Of a stretch of 64,000 nt of DNA, positions 19,559 through 29,660 are shown piece by piece. The notes under the pieces were generated by a model that was not told the DNA's origin, ran no database searches, and worked only from the letters and a program-made list of their open reading frames with translations. Source of the DNA: Morella rubra. Taxonomy: Eukaryota; Streptophyta; Magnoliopsida; Fagales; Myricaceae. The position numbers were made by a program, and so were the translations under genes. The stretch lies in contig CM025856.1 in assembly GCA_003952965.2 (NCBI GenBank), positions 19,684,053 through 19,748,052 of the forward strand. The letters are read 5' to 3'. The number at the start of each line of letters is the position of its first letter. Position 1 is the first letter of the stretch.

Positions 19559-22500
19559 CCAAGAGATGAGATTGGGCCAAAGAAGACACAATGCCCGATG
19601 CTTTGCCGATCGGACAACCGGCCCAATCAACATCGGAGAAGGCAGTGAGACAAGAAAGGGAGGAACAATGGATGTGGAGACATAATGCGAAGTATGACGG
19701 AGGTAGCGAAGAATCTGTTTGACCACTTGCCAATGGGGAAGGCGTGGAGAGTGCATAAATTGGCAGACCTCGCTCACGGCAAAGGCAAGATCCGGGCGAG
19801 TGAAGTTGAGATATTGCAGACGACCAACAAGGCTGCGGTACTTAGTGGGATTGTCAAACGGGTCGCCAAGAGAAGCTGATAACGGAGAAGAGGTGGCAAG
19901 AGGAGAGGCGATTGGCTTGGAAGTAGACATACCAGCCTGTTGAAGAAGATCGAAAATATACTTCTTCTGAGAGAGGATGATGCCATCAGAGGTAGGATGA
20001 ACCTCTATACCCAGAAAATATGAGAGAGGACCAAGGTCCTTAACAGGAAAATCCTTACTGAGAGCAGTAATGAGACGCTGAACGGCTGAAAGGCTGGAGC
20101 CTGTGACAACTATATCATCGACATAAACAAGAATATACATGGTGAGAGACAGTTGATGATAAACAAATAAGGAAGTATCAGACCGAGAGGCTTAGAAGCC
20201 AAGTTCAAGAAGCTAACAACTGAGGCAAGAGAACCAAGCACGGGGTGCTTGTTTGAGGCCGTAAAGGGCTTTCTGCAGCTTACAAAGATGACCAGGGAAA
20301 TCCGGATGAGAAAATCCTGGAGGCTGCTGCATGTATACTGTCTCAGAGAGAGTGCCATGAAGAAAGACATTGTGGATATCCAACTGCCGAATAGACCACT
20401 TAGAGGAGACAGCAAGTGTGAGAACAAGACGAACAGTAGTGGGTTTAACCACAGGACTGAAGGTCTCACTGAAATCAACGCCAGCAAGTTGGTGATAGCC
20501 CTTGGCAACTAAGCGGGCCTTACGCCTCTCAAGGGAACCATCAGCATTGTATTTGGTCCGAAAGATCCACCTGCAACCAATAACATTAGTAGAGGAGGAG
20601 GAAGAAACAAGAGTCCAGGTGTTGTTGTGGAGAAGGGCATGAAATTCAAGGTTCATGGCATGCCATTCGAGGTATTTAAGAGCTTCTGTAACAGAGGTGG
20701 GAGACTCGAGAATGGAACTAGACGAAGAGAGGCTAGTGTGATGAGCCCGAGGTGGAGGCCAGGGGATGGTGCCATCTGTATGGAGCTTCGGGCAATGTAT
20801 ATGGCTGCGGAACCAAATGTGTATGTGAGGGGGAGGGGGAGGTGAAGGGGAAGGGATAGGTGTCGCTGAAGTAGGCGACAAGGGAGAGGGTGAAAAAGTG
20901 TTGGTCGGCTGGACAGAGGGGGTCGGCTGAGTAGTGTCAAACGGCTGGACAGGTGGGTTGGAGAGAGGAGTGTCAGGTGTAGAAGGAGATAAGGAAGGAA
21001 ATAAAGGAAGAGGGAACAGGGCAGGTAATGAAGTAGAGGAGGCAGGGCGATTAGTGCGCTGAAAAGGAAAGGTGGATTCGTCAAATATCACGTGAGGGGT
21101 GATATATTTTCTGCCCGTGGGAATGTGTAAGCAAATATAACCTTTATGTTGAGAACTGTAACCCAAAAAGGCACAAAGCAAGGAGCGGTCCTGAAGCTTA
21201 TGTTTAGTGTACGGCCTGAGATGAGGCTAGCATGTATAACCAAATGTCTTCAAGGACAGATAAGCAGGGGACGCATGAAAAAGGAAAGAAAAAGGAGAGT
21301 GATTATCTAGAGAAGGAGAGGGAAGACGATTGATAAGGTACACGGCAGTGCTGAAGGCCTCGGGCCAATAAGAGCGAGGCATGGACAAGTGAGAGAGAAG
21401 AGTAAGACCGGTTTCAACAATATGTCGATGTTTTCTTTCAACAGTGCCGTTTTGTTGAGGCACATGGGGGCAAGAGATATGATGGGAAATGCCATTAGAA
21501 GAAAAGAAGTGCCGAAGAGATTGAAACTCTCCTCCCCAGTCCGATTGAACACTCTTAATTTTGGAAGAAAATAAATTCTCAACTAAGAGCTTAAATTGAA
21601 GGAAAATACCATGAACTTCATATTTCAACTTAAGGGGATAAAGCCAAGTAAACCAGCTATTATCATCTACAAAAACAATATAATACTTAAAACCAGAAAC
21701 AAACAAAATAGGGGAAGGGCCCCATAAATCGGTATGCACAAGTTGTAGAGGTGCAGTAGACCGAATGTGAAGTGTGGGAAGAGGCAACGAATGACTCTTA
21801 GCAAGACGACAAGCTGAACAAACAGCAGGCGGAGACGATGTAGAGGGCAGTTGAAACTGACGTAAGATAGAGTGCACCACCCGAAGGGAAGGATGACCAA
21901 ATTTGTGATGCCACTGAGAGATAGAGGTGCGTTCGCCCATATATGCTGCAGGAGAAGAGGCAGCAGAGGGAAAAACGTAGAGGCCATTCCTAGTGGGTCC
22001 TTGAAGAAGAGAAGTCTGAGTGATGATATCCTTCACAACAAAGAAATCAGGGTGAAACTCAAAGAAAACAGAGTTATCACAGCAAAATTGTCGAACCGAA
22101 ACTAAGTTCTTAGTAAGAGAAGGAACATGTAAAAGATTTTGTAGAGATAAAGAACGAGAAGCAGAAGAGAGAATAGAGGCACCAATATGATGTATGGGAA
22201 GACCTGAGCCATCACCAATTCTGACTTGGTCATCTCCGGAGTAAGATTGAGAGTTGATAGAAAGATTGCTGAAATCGGCAGTCATGTGATTCGTAGTTGC
22301 AGTGTCGGGATACCAAGAAGTATTATAAGGTTGCTGAGGAAGGGAAGTGTAGTGAGCAGAGACCGAAGCTGGGGCTGAAGCTTGGAAAGAATGGTTGAAC
22401 CGATTGTAACAAATCAGGGCGGTATGTCCAAGCTTAGAGCATACCTGACAAACCAGGCGAGGATCAGGAAAATCATGTCTACCACCACCGCGAGAGCGGC

Positions 22501-23353
22501 CATGAGAGCCACGATTACCATGACCGCGAGAGCCACGGTAACCACCACGTCCTTGCTGAGGAGGAAACGAACCAGAGTGCGAGGATGAGGGAGACTTGGT
22601 GGAGATATTGGCCGAAATGTCAAGAGAAGATGAAGTGGTTGTCTGCTGGTGAGAGAGACGAGACTCATGGGTTAGTAGAAAACCATAAACTTCCTCAGAG
22701 AATAGAGGATCCATCCGAGTGGTAAGAGAAGTAACAAGAGAATCATATTCAGGTCCAAGGCCGGCTAAGAGAAACGTGGTAAACTCATAAACGGACAGAA
22801 GTTTTCCAGCAGAGGCCAAGGTGTCTGCAAGCAACTTGGCTTTGTGGTAATAGTCAGAAATGGAATCGATATTTTTCTTGAGAGTGGCAAGCTGGTACTG
22901 AAGGTGCATGAGACGAGCTTGGGACTGTGGGCAAAGAGACTCTCAAGGGAAGACCAGGTAGAACGAGAAGTATTATGGCCAATAACTTGAGCAATAAGGG
23001 GCTCGGATAGAGAGGAGATAATGGCGCTTAAGATGAGTTGGTCTTGTTGGTGCCAAACCAAGTAGGCAGGATTAAGGGTCTCAGTATCGGGAAAAAATGC
23101 AGATGGCTGGGGAATGGAGCCATCGATATATCCAAACAGACGCTGACCGCGCAAATAAGGGAGAAGCTGAGTTCTCCAGAGAAGGTAATTGTCGTGCGTG
23201 AGCTTGACAGTCACTAGATGGGGTAGATTGGTGAGGACGAGATTGAGATTAGAGGCGGAAGAGACAGGTGATGTAACCACCGTGGAAACAGGGGGTTCTT
23301 CAGACCCAGATCCAGATGCCATGGACTTGTGTCCTATAGTGGCTCTGATACCA

Positions 23354-23628
23354 TGAAGAAGTTTGTAAAAAAGGTTCTCTCACTTTCTCATTTAATCATT
23401 GTGTATATCGTATACAGTAGCATGCACCTTTTATAAGGATGCTGTAACAAACTATGCAATATTCACGTGGGAATATTTGTACAAAAAAGATTTTATGTAA
23501 TGGCCGAATCATCGAGGAAAGCAGTAGAACATTCTGGGCTCTGGTGACCTGTCCTCTGATGCGTTGTATTTTGCTGAGCTGGAGGTTTAGGTGGGGAGAG
23601 CGTTTCATCAACTGTTTGTGATTCAACA
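23354..23628 (-). repeat. 5' LTR of the younger Copia
   Basis: Right-hand copy, next to the primer-binding site (CTCTGATACCA in + orientation). It is followed directly by the second ATATG. Confidence 0.93.
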
Positions 23629-23633
23629 ATATG

Positions 23634-23980
23634 GCTCCTTGTATGAGTCATTTGGTTGTCAAATTGGAATCATGCCAAGGGAAAAGCAAGCCTTTTTTAC
23701 GTCTTGATTTTGGCATTGCATTTTTAAAATTGCTTCCTTTTCTTTTTCTTTTTGTCCTCAGATATCGATTGGGCAAACCCTTTAGTTTAGAAATAAAGGG
23801 TATTATTTTGCATATATTGTTCATTAATCAAAGTGACTTTACATGCTTAGTTGGTCAGCCTGGCTGAAACGTGCCACCCCTAGGCTGGAGCAATAGGTAG
23901 CAGTAACCTGCAATCATAATTGGAAGGGTTGGTGAAGCAATAGATGTCTGTATTGTGCGCTTATTACGTTTTCATTTGTT
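23634..23980. other. Spacer between Copia and MCM7 piece
   Basis: T-rich sequence with no supported gene. It ends in a good pyrimidine-plus-AG acceptor (TTTGTTTACAG), so part of it may be the intron that lay before the MCM7 exon. Confidence 0.4.
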
Positions 23981-23984
23981 TACA

Positions 23985-24235
23985 GGCACTAGCAAGACTC
24001 CGATTCTTTGAGTGACGTAGATGAGGCACTTGGGTTAATGCAGATGTCGAAGTTCTCTTTGAACTCAGATGAGCGCCAGAAATCTGTACTAGATGGTATC
24101 TCTGATATTTATTCAATCTTGCGAGATGAAGCTGCTAGGACTAACATGATGGATGTGAGCTATGCCCATGCTCTCAACTGGATTTCTATGAAGGAAGGTT
24201 TATTCTTAGAATGCCAGGGTTGTATTCTTTCTGCA
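23985..24235 (+). pseudogene. MCM7 exon fragment
   Basis: After a TTTACAG acceptor the sequence reads ALARLRF, then in a shifted frame [39 protein letters not shown] and YAHALNWIS. This is the C-terminal part of the MCM7 subunit of the replicative helicase, just past the AAA+ core. A small deletion near 24003 shifts the frame, and after NWIS the family sequence (RKGYSEAQL) decays into MKEGLFLE. The acceptor and the upstream intron-like sequence show a genomic fragment rather than a retrocopy. The rest of MCM7 is absent, so this is a relic. Confidence 0.85.
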
Positions 24236-24259
24236 TTCGAGTATTATTTATCAAGTTAA

Positions 24260-25180
24260 AATTAAGCAAAGCATAAAGCGAAAGAAAAAATCAATGCAGT
24301 ACGTAACTCTTCAAAGACATTACAAAAGATTAAAATCCTAACCACGAAATTAAAGAAAAATTAAAAAAATCGAAATAACAACATATCCCTGAATTTGAGA
24401 ACAACACTCCTACTTTTACTGGCGAAAACAACTTAAGATTAAAAGCCTAACCACCAAATTAAACAAGAAACTGAACCAACGAAATAAAATATCCAGGAAG
24501 AAAATAAATAAATCAAATATTTCTTTTGTATATTTTTTTCTAATATTTTGTTTTATCTTTTTGTTTTTGTATTTATTTTCTTCATGAGGATTTCATTTCA
24601 ATTTTTTGTCCTCTTTCATTCGTCTTTTTTAGTTTCTCTTTTTAAATTTCTGCGGTTTCATATTTTTTTAAATGATTTGAGGGTAGTAACTTTTGTAGAA
24701 TTTTTTCTGTATTTTTTTGTGTGTATTTTTCTCATTTCATTTTCATTGGTACAATTTGTTTCACATTTATTTCAATTTTTTGTCTCTATTTTTATATATA
24801 TTTTGGATCTATTTATTTGATTTATTATATTTTGTTTAATGGAGGGTCATACTTGTTAGATGAATGCCCTCAAAACCAATCATTTTGAATAATTATGAGA
24901 TAATTATTGTTTTTGATTAATCACTTGTATATATTGTTTTATATTATTTTGGATACATGCAATGACATAAGATGTCATATTGTTGACAACATTGTAGAAA
25001 AGTTAGGTCGATGATTCATGAATCGGAAGTGGGGAGTATGACTTTTTGGATTATTGTTGACTCACTATTTTCTAGACTGAGTTACATAATAATGTATAAA
25101 TAGGTATACACTCGTTGTGCTTCTATAAGACAGAATGATGGACTCCGTTATCGAGGTGATAACTTTAAATAGACGAGTGA
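24260..25180. other. AT-rich gene-free stretch
   Basis: Very T-rich sequence; the open frame at 24548-24820 is a low-complexity Phe run and not a gene. From about 24850 the text resembles the long terminal repeat of a plant retroelement, but I find no matching partner. Confidence 0.4.
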
Positions 25181-25184
25181 GTGT

Positions 25185-25868
25185 AGGGCTGTGCATCAGT
25201 GGTGGCGGTTATGCCCTCCACCGACACTGCCACCGCTATGGGCGGTTGTCCAAAAATGGACACAGCAACCTGCACTATTAGGTGTGGAAACCGGCACTTA
25301 ACAATGACAGTTTTGATGGTGGCGGTAACAGTTACCGCCACCCAAACTAGATCCGCCAAAACCATAAAAATTAAAAAAGCTCAACCAAAAACCCAAATCG
25401 TAAAACAAAATCAACCAAACGAATTCAAATCACATAGAGAAGAGGTGTCGTGAAGATATGCTGTTAGAGGGAAAAGAGACAGAGAAAAAGCAACACATAG
25501 GCCAGAGACAGAGAAGCTAGAGATCTGCTGTAGAGGTGTCGTGAAGAATGAAGATCGCCAATGTTGGTAGAAGAGAAGAGGGCACTGATCGGGGAGGGGG
25601 AAATGAGAGAATGGATGAAATTTTTGGGGGAGAGGTGGTTGTTTGAGAAAATGGGAAGAGAGAGGGGCCTCGAGACTTTTAAGGTTTTAGAGCCCCTCAA
25701 ACGATGTCGTTTCTTTTTTAAGAGAAATAGAGAAACAACGTCGTTTGTATAAAAAAAAAAATGCTTTTAGCGATGGAAACCGCTACCACTGAAATTCCCG
25801 CCCTACTGCGGCACTATTATTGGTGCCTCTGTGGGGCGGGGACCGATTATTAGCATTGGTACCAGTTC
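25185..25868. mobile_element. Possible non-autonomous hAT-like element
   Basis: A 0.7-kb block starts GGGCTGTGCATCAGTGG and ends GTACCAGTTCATAGCC, whose reverse complement is similar (GGCTATGAACTGGTAC). It holds GGCGGT/ACCGCC-rich sequence near both ends and an AAACGACGTCGTTT-like word repeated as inverted copies near 25700 and 25737. No transposase is present. The imperfect ends and the lack of a clear 8-bp duplication make the class uncertain. Confidence 0.4.
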
Positions 25869-26184
25869 ATAGCCTTAAATGGGTACACTGTAAGAGTACA
25901 TGTACTGAACCGGATCACATATGAATACCTTCTATAAACAATCACTGATGTAGAGAATGATATTCAGTATAATTAGCTTATGTTGTCCTTAGACCTGAAA
26001 GAGTTATGCATATTTGCTTGTTGTGTGCTTTTATTTTGACGGAGTTATTTGATGATGATTTTCATAGATAAAATATTTTAGATAATATTGAGCCTTGTGC
26101 ATAGTAAGTGAATTTGTATAATTGCTCAATATGGAATCCATCTGTCTCTTGTTGAGGCAGTATATTCATTATGTTTGTATATTG

Positions 26185-27480
26185 TTGGACTCAAATAAAA
26201 ACGTTGTGTAACGGGATTTTGTGAAAAAAAATTTCACTGTTTTATTTACTTATATATATAAAATAAATATATTTACTTAATATATTTATTTGAGAAAATT
26301 ATTTTTGAAACTTTTTGGGAGTCCAACTAGGTACGGACTAAGAATTAGGAATTATATGAACTAGGGACTTAATCAGTGATATTATTTCAGTCATATTAAC
26401 TTATGTGGAATATAGCATGGTGGAAGGATAAATAAGTATATAATTGTTAGCAAAATGGATTTCACAAAACAATTTCATTATTTCGAGGGTCAATTGTGAT
26501 ATGTTAATGAACATTATCATAATTTGTAGAAGCCTCATAAATTCAGAATACAGAATATAAAAGAGTTAAAGAAAAAGATTTTTTCATGATGATCTACGGC
26601 TGAGATTTGAGGTCCCTAAAGATCCCACGCATGAGCACAGTTGAGTTTTGAGCAAGCCATTACAAATAACTCAGAATTTCATTTAAGTGAGAAGAATGTC
26701 ATTTTCATGTTGAAACTTTCTCTCTCTATAAACACTCAAGAATTGTGTGCGTGGATCTGGATGATGCAGAACACTTGAGTTGCTTTGTTTCAACAAACAT
26801 TTCCATTGGGATCTCGCACTCTAACAATACCTTTTTGTAGGATTTTTTCTAATATTTATGTTCATTTAAATACTTTTAAGGTATTTTTTGAATTTTTATA
26901 CTTTTTCTAATTTTCATAAATTATTTTATTGTATCTCTCTCATCCCTCTTCCCTCTCTCTAATGTAATTTATTTTCTTTTATATCAAATCAAAACATGGT
27001 ATCGGAGTATTACTATTTTTCATTCCTATGGCCCAAAACGGCTCAATCTGGCCTAGTCCAAATTAGGCTCCTCTCCGATTGGCTCAGTTTCATTCCAGCC
27101 ACCATCCTAGTAGTTTTGGCGACATTTCAGCCAACTTTCGTTTATCTTTCCTCGGGCCTTCCAACGCCTTTTCAACATCATTCAAGTGACCTTTTGGTAT
27201 CTTTTCTTTAGCCTCTTTGTCCATGTCCAACATATTTTAGGCGAACTTTCGACATTTTTATGGGTTTTTCGGCGCTTCACTTGACCATTTTCCCAATGAA
27301 CTCTCGTCTTTTCCCCGCCTTTTTTCTACTGCCATCTACCGCCTCACGGTCTGCTCCGCTTTTTCGATCATCATCCCCCAATTCCGCCTACCTTCCAACG
27401 ACTGTCCACAATTCTCTAGCCATCCTCTAGTAGCTTTTTGACGCTCAATTTTTATTAAAGTATTCCTTTATAATCTAATA
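26185..27480 (+). mobile_element. Probable LTR-retrotransposon remnant
   Basis: At 26998 TGGTATCGGAG follows directly after a CA dinucleotide, as a primer-binding site follows a 5' LTR. Upstream lies AT-rich, LTR-like sequence with a TATAAACAC motif near 26727; downstream a pyrimidine-rich leader resembles a copia leader. I find no second LTR and no coding part, so this is at most a fragment, and its left border (perhaps TGTTGGACTC near 26185) is a guess. Confidence 0.4.
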
Positions 27481-27500
27481 GTTGCATTCTTGAGAACAAA

Positions 27501-27710
27501 GGCCACGTTTGAATTGTTTACAAAACCATTTCAAAAACTTCTCACAATCACTTTTTTATCAATTCCAATAACTTTTCACTGATCTCAATAACTTTTTATA
27601 AATTCCAACAACTTTTAACATACTTTTCACCAATCCCAAGAAAATCTACACTATTTCCAAAAAAACACAAACACAAAAAATCGTTTTGAAATCTAAACCA
27701 AACATTGCCA
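27501..27710. repeat. MITE-like inverted-repeat element
   Basis: The left end GGCCACGTTTGAATTGTTTA and the right end read in reverse (TGGCAATGTTTGGTTTAGAT) match imperfectly for about 35 bp, continuing into TTTCAAAA on both arms. The interior is AT-rich and non-coding. The ends resemble hAT- or PIF-type miniature elements of dicots. Confidence 0.45.
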
Positions 27711-27800
27711 AAAAAGTGCCTAATAGATTGAGTATTCTTGTCGTGGATGTAAGTTTATAAATCAAACTACTTAAATTTTGTTAGTCAAAATTTTTAGACA

Positions 27801-28095
27801 TCTAAAAATTTTAGTCTAATATAATAATTACAAAATATTCTCTCTCCTATCAAATTATTATTTTTGACATAATATAATAATTATAAAAATTTATTTAAAT
27901 CATCTTTCTTAATTTTTTTTACCAATACCTACACTTAAAATTTTAAACATCCCAAATTTTAACATTCAAATCTAAAAATTTTAGTCTAATATAATAATTA
28001 TAAAATATTCTCTCTCCTATAAAATCATTTTTTTGACATAATATAATAATTATAAAAATTTATTTAAATCATCTTTCTTAATTTTTTTACCGTCT
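27801..28095. repeat. Tandem duplication, 170-bp period
   Basis: TCTAAAAATTTTAGTCTAAT starts at 27801 and again at 27971, and the following sequence (ATATTCTCTCTCCTAT, TTTTTGACATAATATAATAA, AATCATCTTTCTTAATTTTT) recurs in order. The second unit is cut short at about 28095. Similarity is high, so the duplication is fairly young. It does not encode protein. Confidence 0.85.
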
Positions 28096-29179
28096 GCAAA
28101 TTTTAACACTCAAATATTGCCTTGATCTTCGTGGGCAAGATCGGAAAGACAAAAGCGCAAACACAAAAGTGCAAAACGAAAGGAGTCCATCATCAACAGA
28201 TTAATGACAGTACAGCTGCATAGTTCTAGTAAAGCAAAATTCCGAAGGATATCCGGTCTTAGATGCCTACAAACCTTCCCGACTCCCGTAATTGACTTCT
28301 CGAAGCTGTCTTTGTCGTACAAGGTGGTTGTCCTCTACAATCGGTATACGTACTGTTGGAGACCATTAAGCCACGTGTCACTCATGTGTTTGCCATCAAA
28401 CTTGACAGTTGAGATCGGGGAACAAGTGCACATCAAGCGGTTGCAGACGAGTCCAACCCACTTGACGGTTAGGTGTGCTGACCTTTCTTCGCGTTAGCAG
28501 AACACGTGGAGATAAATCCGTATGACATGTATTTACGTGGCTATAGATAGCAACTACTGATATCTTCACTTTTTTATTCATTGGTTCCCCTATCTCATAA
28601 TATTTCTATTTCTTCTCCATCTGTATAGTTTATTTAATGCAAGGGCAAAGCCCTTTAGCCGTCTTTTTAGAATTCCTAAATGTATATTTTAATAACCAAT
28701 TTTAACGAATTAACAGTGAAAAAGCTTGAGCTCCACTTGTGTTTGAAAAATAAAAAATAAAATAGATGGCGTGAATTCTTAATACTCTGTTAGTTTGCTG
28801 CAGTATTAAAAATGTTCTTAATATTAGTTGGGATGTTTGTTTTATAAAAAATTATAAGATTTTTGATAGAGTAATAAATATTTATATAGATTGTAGTTTT
28901 ATAAGTTTTTATATAAAAATTGGTGAAAAAGTTTAAAATATTTAATTTTTATTGAAGTTTGGTAAAAAAATATAAAGAGAATAGATTTGTTAATTTTTTT
29001 TTGAAAAGTTATTAAAATTTATATAAAAAGTATTAGTGTTTGTGTAAGAGTTTTTAATGTTTTGGATTTTTTTTTCTAAAGCATGTTTTGGATGTTAATT
29101 TTATGAATTTGTTGCATTCATTATATTTTAGAATACGTTTGGAAAACTAACATACCCTACATTTAGTTACGATAATTTT
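28096..29179. promoter_or_regulatory. Distal upstream region of LCAT3 with two G-boxes
   Basis: Gene-free sequence with two CACGTG G-boxes, at 28372-28377 (within CCACGTGTC, ABRE-like) and 28503-28508. G-boxes bind bZIP and bHLH factors in plants. They lie 1.1-1.3 kb upstream of the LCAT3 start, so a link is only positional. From about 28650 the sequence is AT-rich with no feature I can name. Confidence 0.35.
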
Positions 29180-29352
29180 AAAAGGAGAAATGCTTGATGT
29201 CCTTCCTGAGTTCTTCCAGGTTCTTCTAAAAGAATCCAACGGCTCAGGATCTCTGAAATGTATAGGACTCACTTTTAAAATTAATCCTGAACCGTTGGAT
29301 TCTTCTTAGAAGAACCTGAGAAGAACCCAAGAAGGATACCAAACATTACTCT
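29180..29352. repeat. Foldback MITE in the LCAT3 upstream region
   Basis: Two arms of about 65 bp are inverted copies. The left arm reads GTCCTTCCTGAGTTCTTCCA, then GGTTCTTCTAAAAGAATCCAA. The right arm in reverse reads ATCCTTCTTGGGTTCTTCTC, then AGGTTCTTCTAAGAAGAATCC. A short loop of about 45 bp separates them. Flanks share TTTTAAAA, a possible but palindromic duplication. It ends about 310 bp before the LCAT3 start codon, so it may affect the promoter. Confidence 0.7.
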
Positions 29353-29660
29353 TTTAAAAGTTATATAAAATTCTAACGTCTTACATTTTAAGTATCAATT
29401 ACATGCTGTTGAATTAGGTGTTTTTTAATAAGAATTATTTCTTTTGGGCAGGGCACGAATTTCCTTGGTTGGAAGGGGGTGAGTCAATTGTAATGGACAA
29501 GATAAAAATAAGAGCAAAGTTGAAGGACTAAAGGATACAAATCCCTTGCAGTCGCTCTCTACGCTTTTCTCCCAGAGTCTAGAGAGCAACGGCAGAACAG
29601 AACTACCACGACGGCCATTTCAGAACCCAAATCGGAGTTTCCCATTTACGGGTCGAACAA

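Larger units (their letters stand above)
18487..23628 (-). mobile_element. Copia LTR retrotransposon fossil (younger)
   Basis: A 5.1-kb Ty1/copia-type element on the minus strand with 274- and 275-bp LTRs and the perfect target duplication ATATG at 18482-18486 and 23629-23633. The primer-binding site lies at 23343-23353 on the minus strand, next to the right-hand (5') LTR. Gag begins at 23322. A CCHC knuckle lies near 22420-22470, the protease motif near 22310, integrase with HTDLWGPSP near 21720, reverse transcriptase with YVDDIVV near 20120, then RNase H. The coding part is mostly readable in long frames but broken, by about four or more breaks. By eye the LTRs differ at about 10 sites (3-4%), so it is younger than the Copia at 9.2 kb. 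Confidence 0.94.

Noticed and set aside
20653-21084. Leucine-rich minus-strand frame
   Set aside because: Alternate-frame shadow of a Ser/Pro-rich spacer within the younger Copia.
24548-24820. Phe-rich frame resembling a membrane protein
   Set aside because: Low-complexity T-rich DNA; no start context, family or conserved motif.
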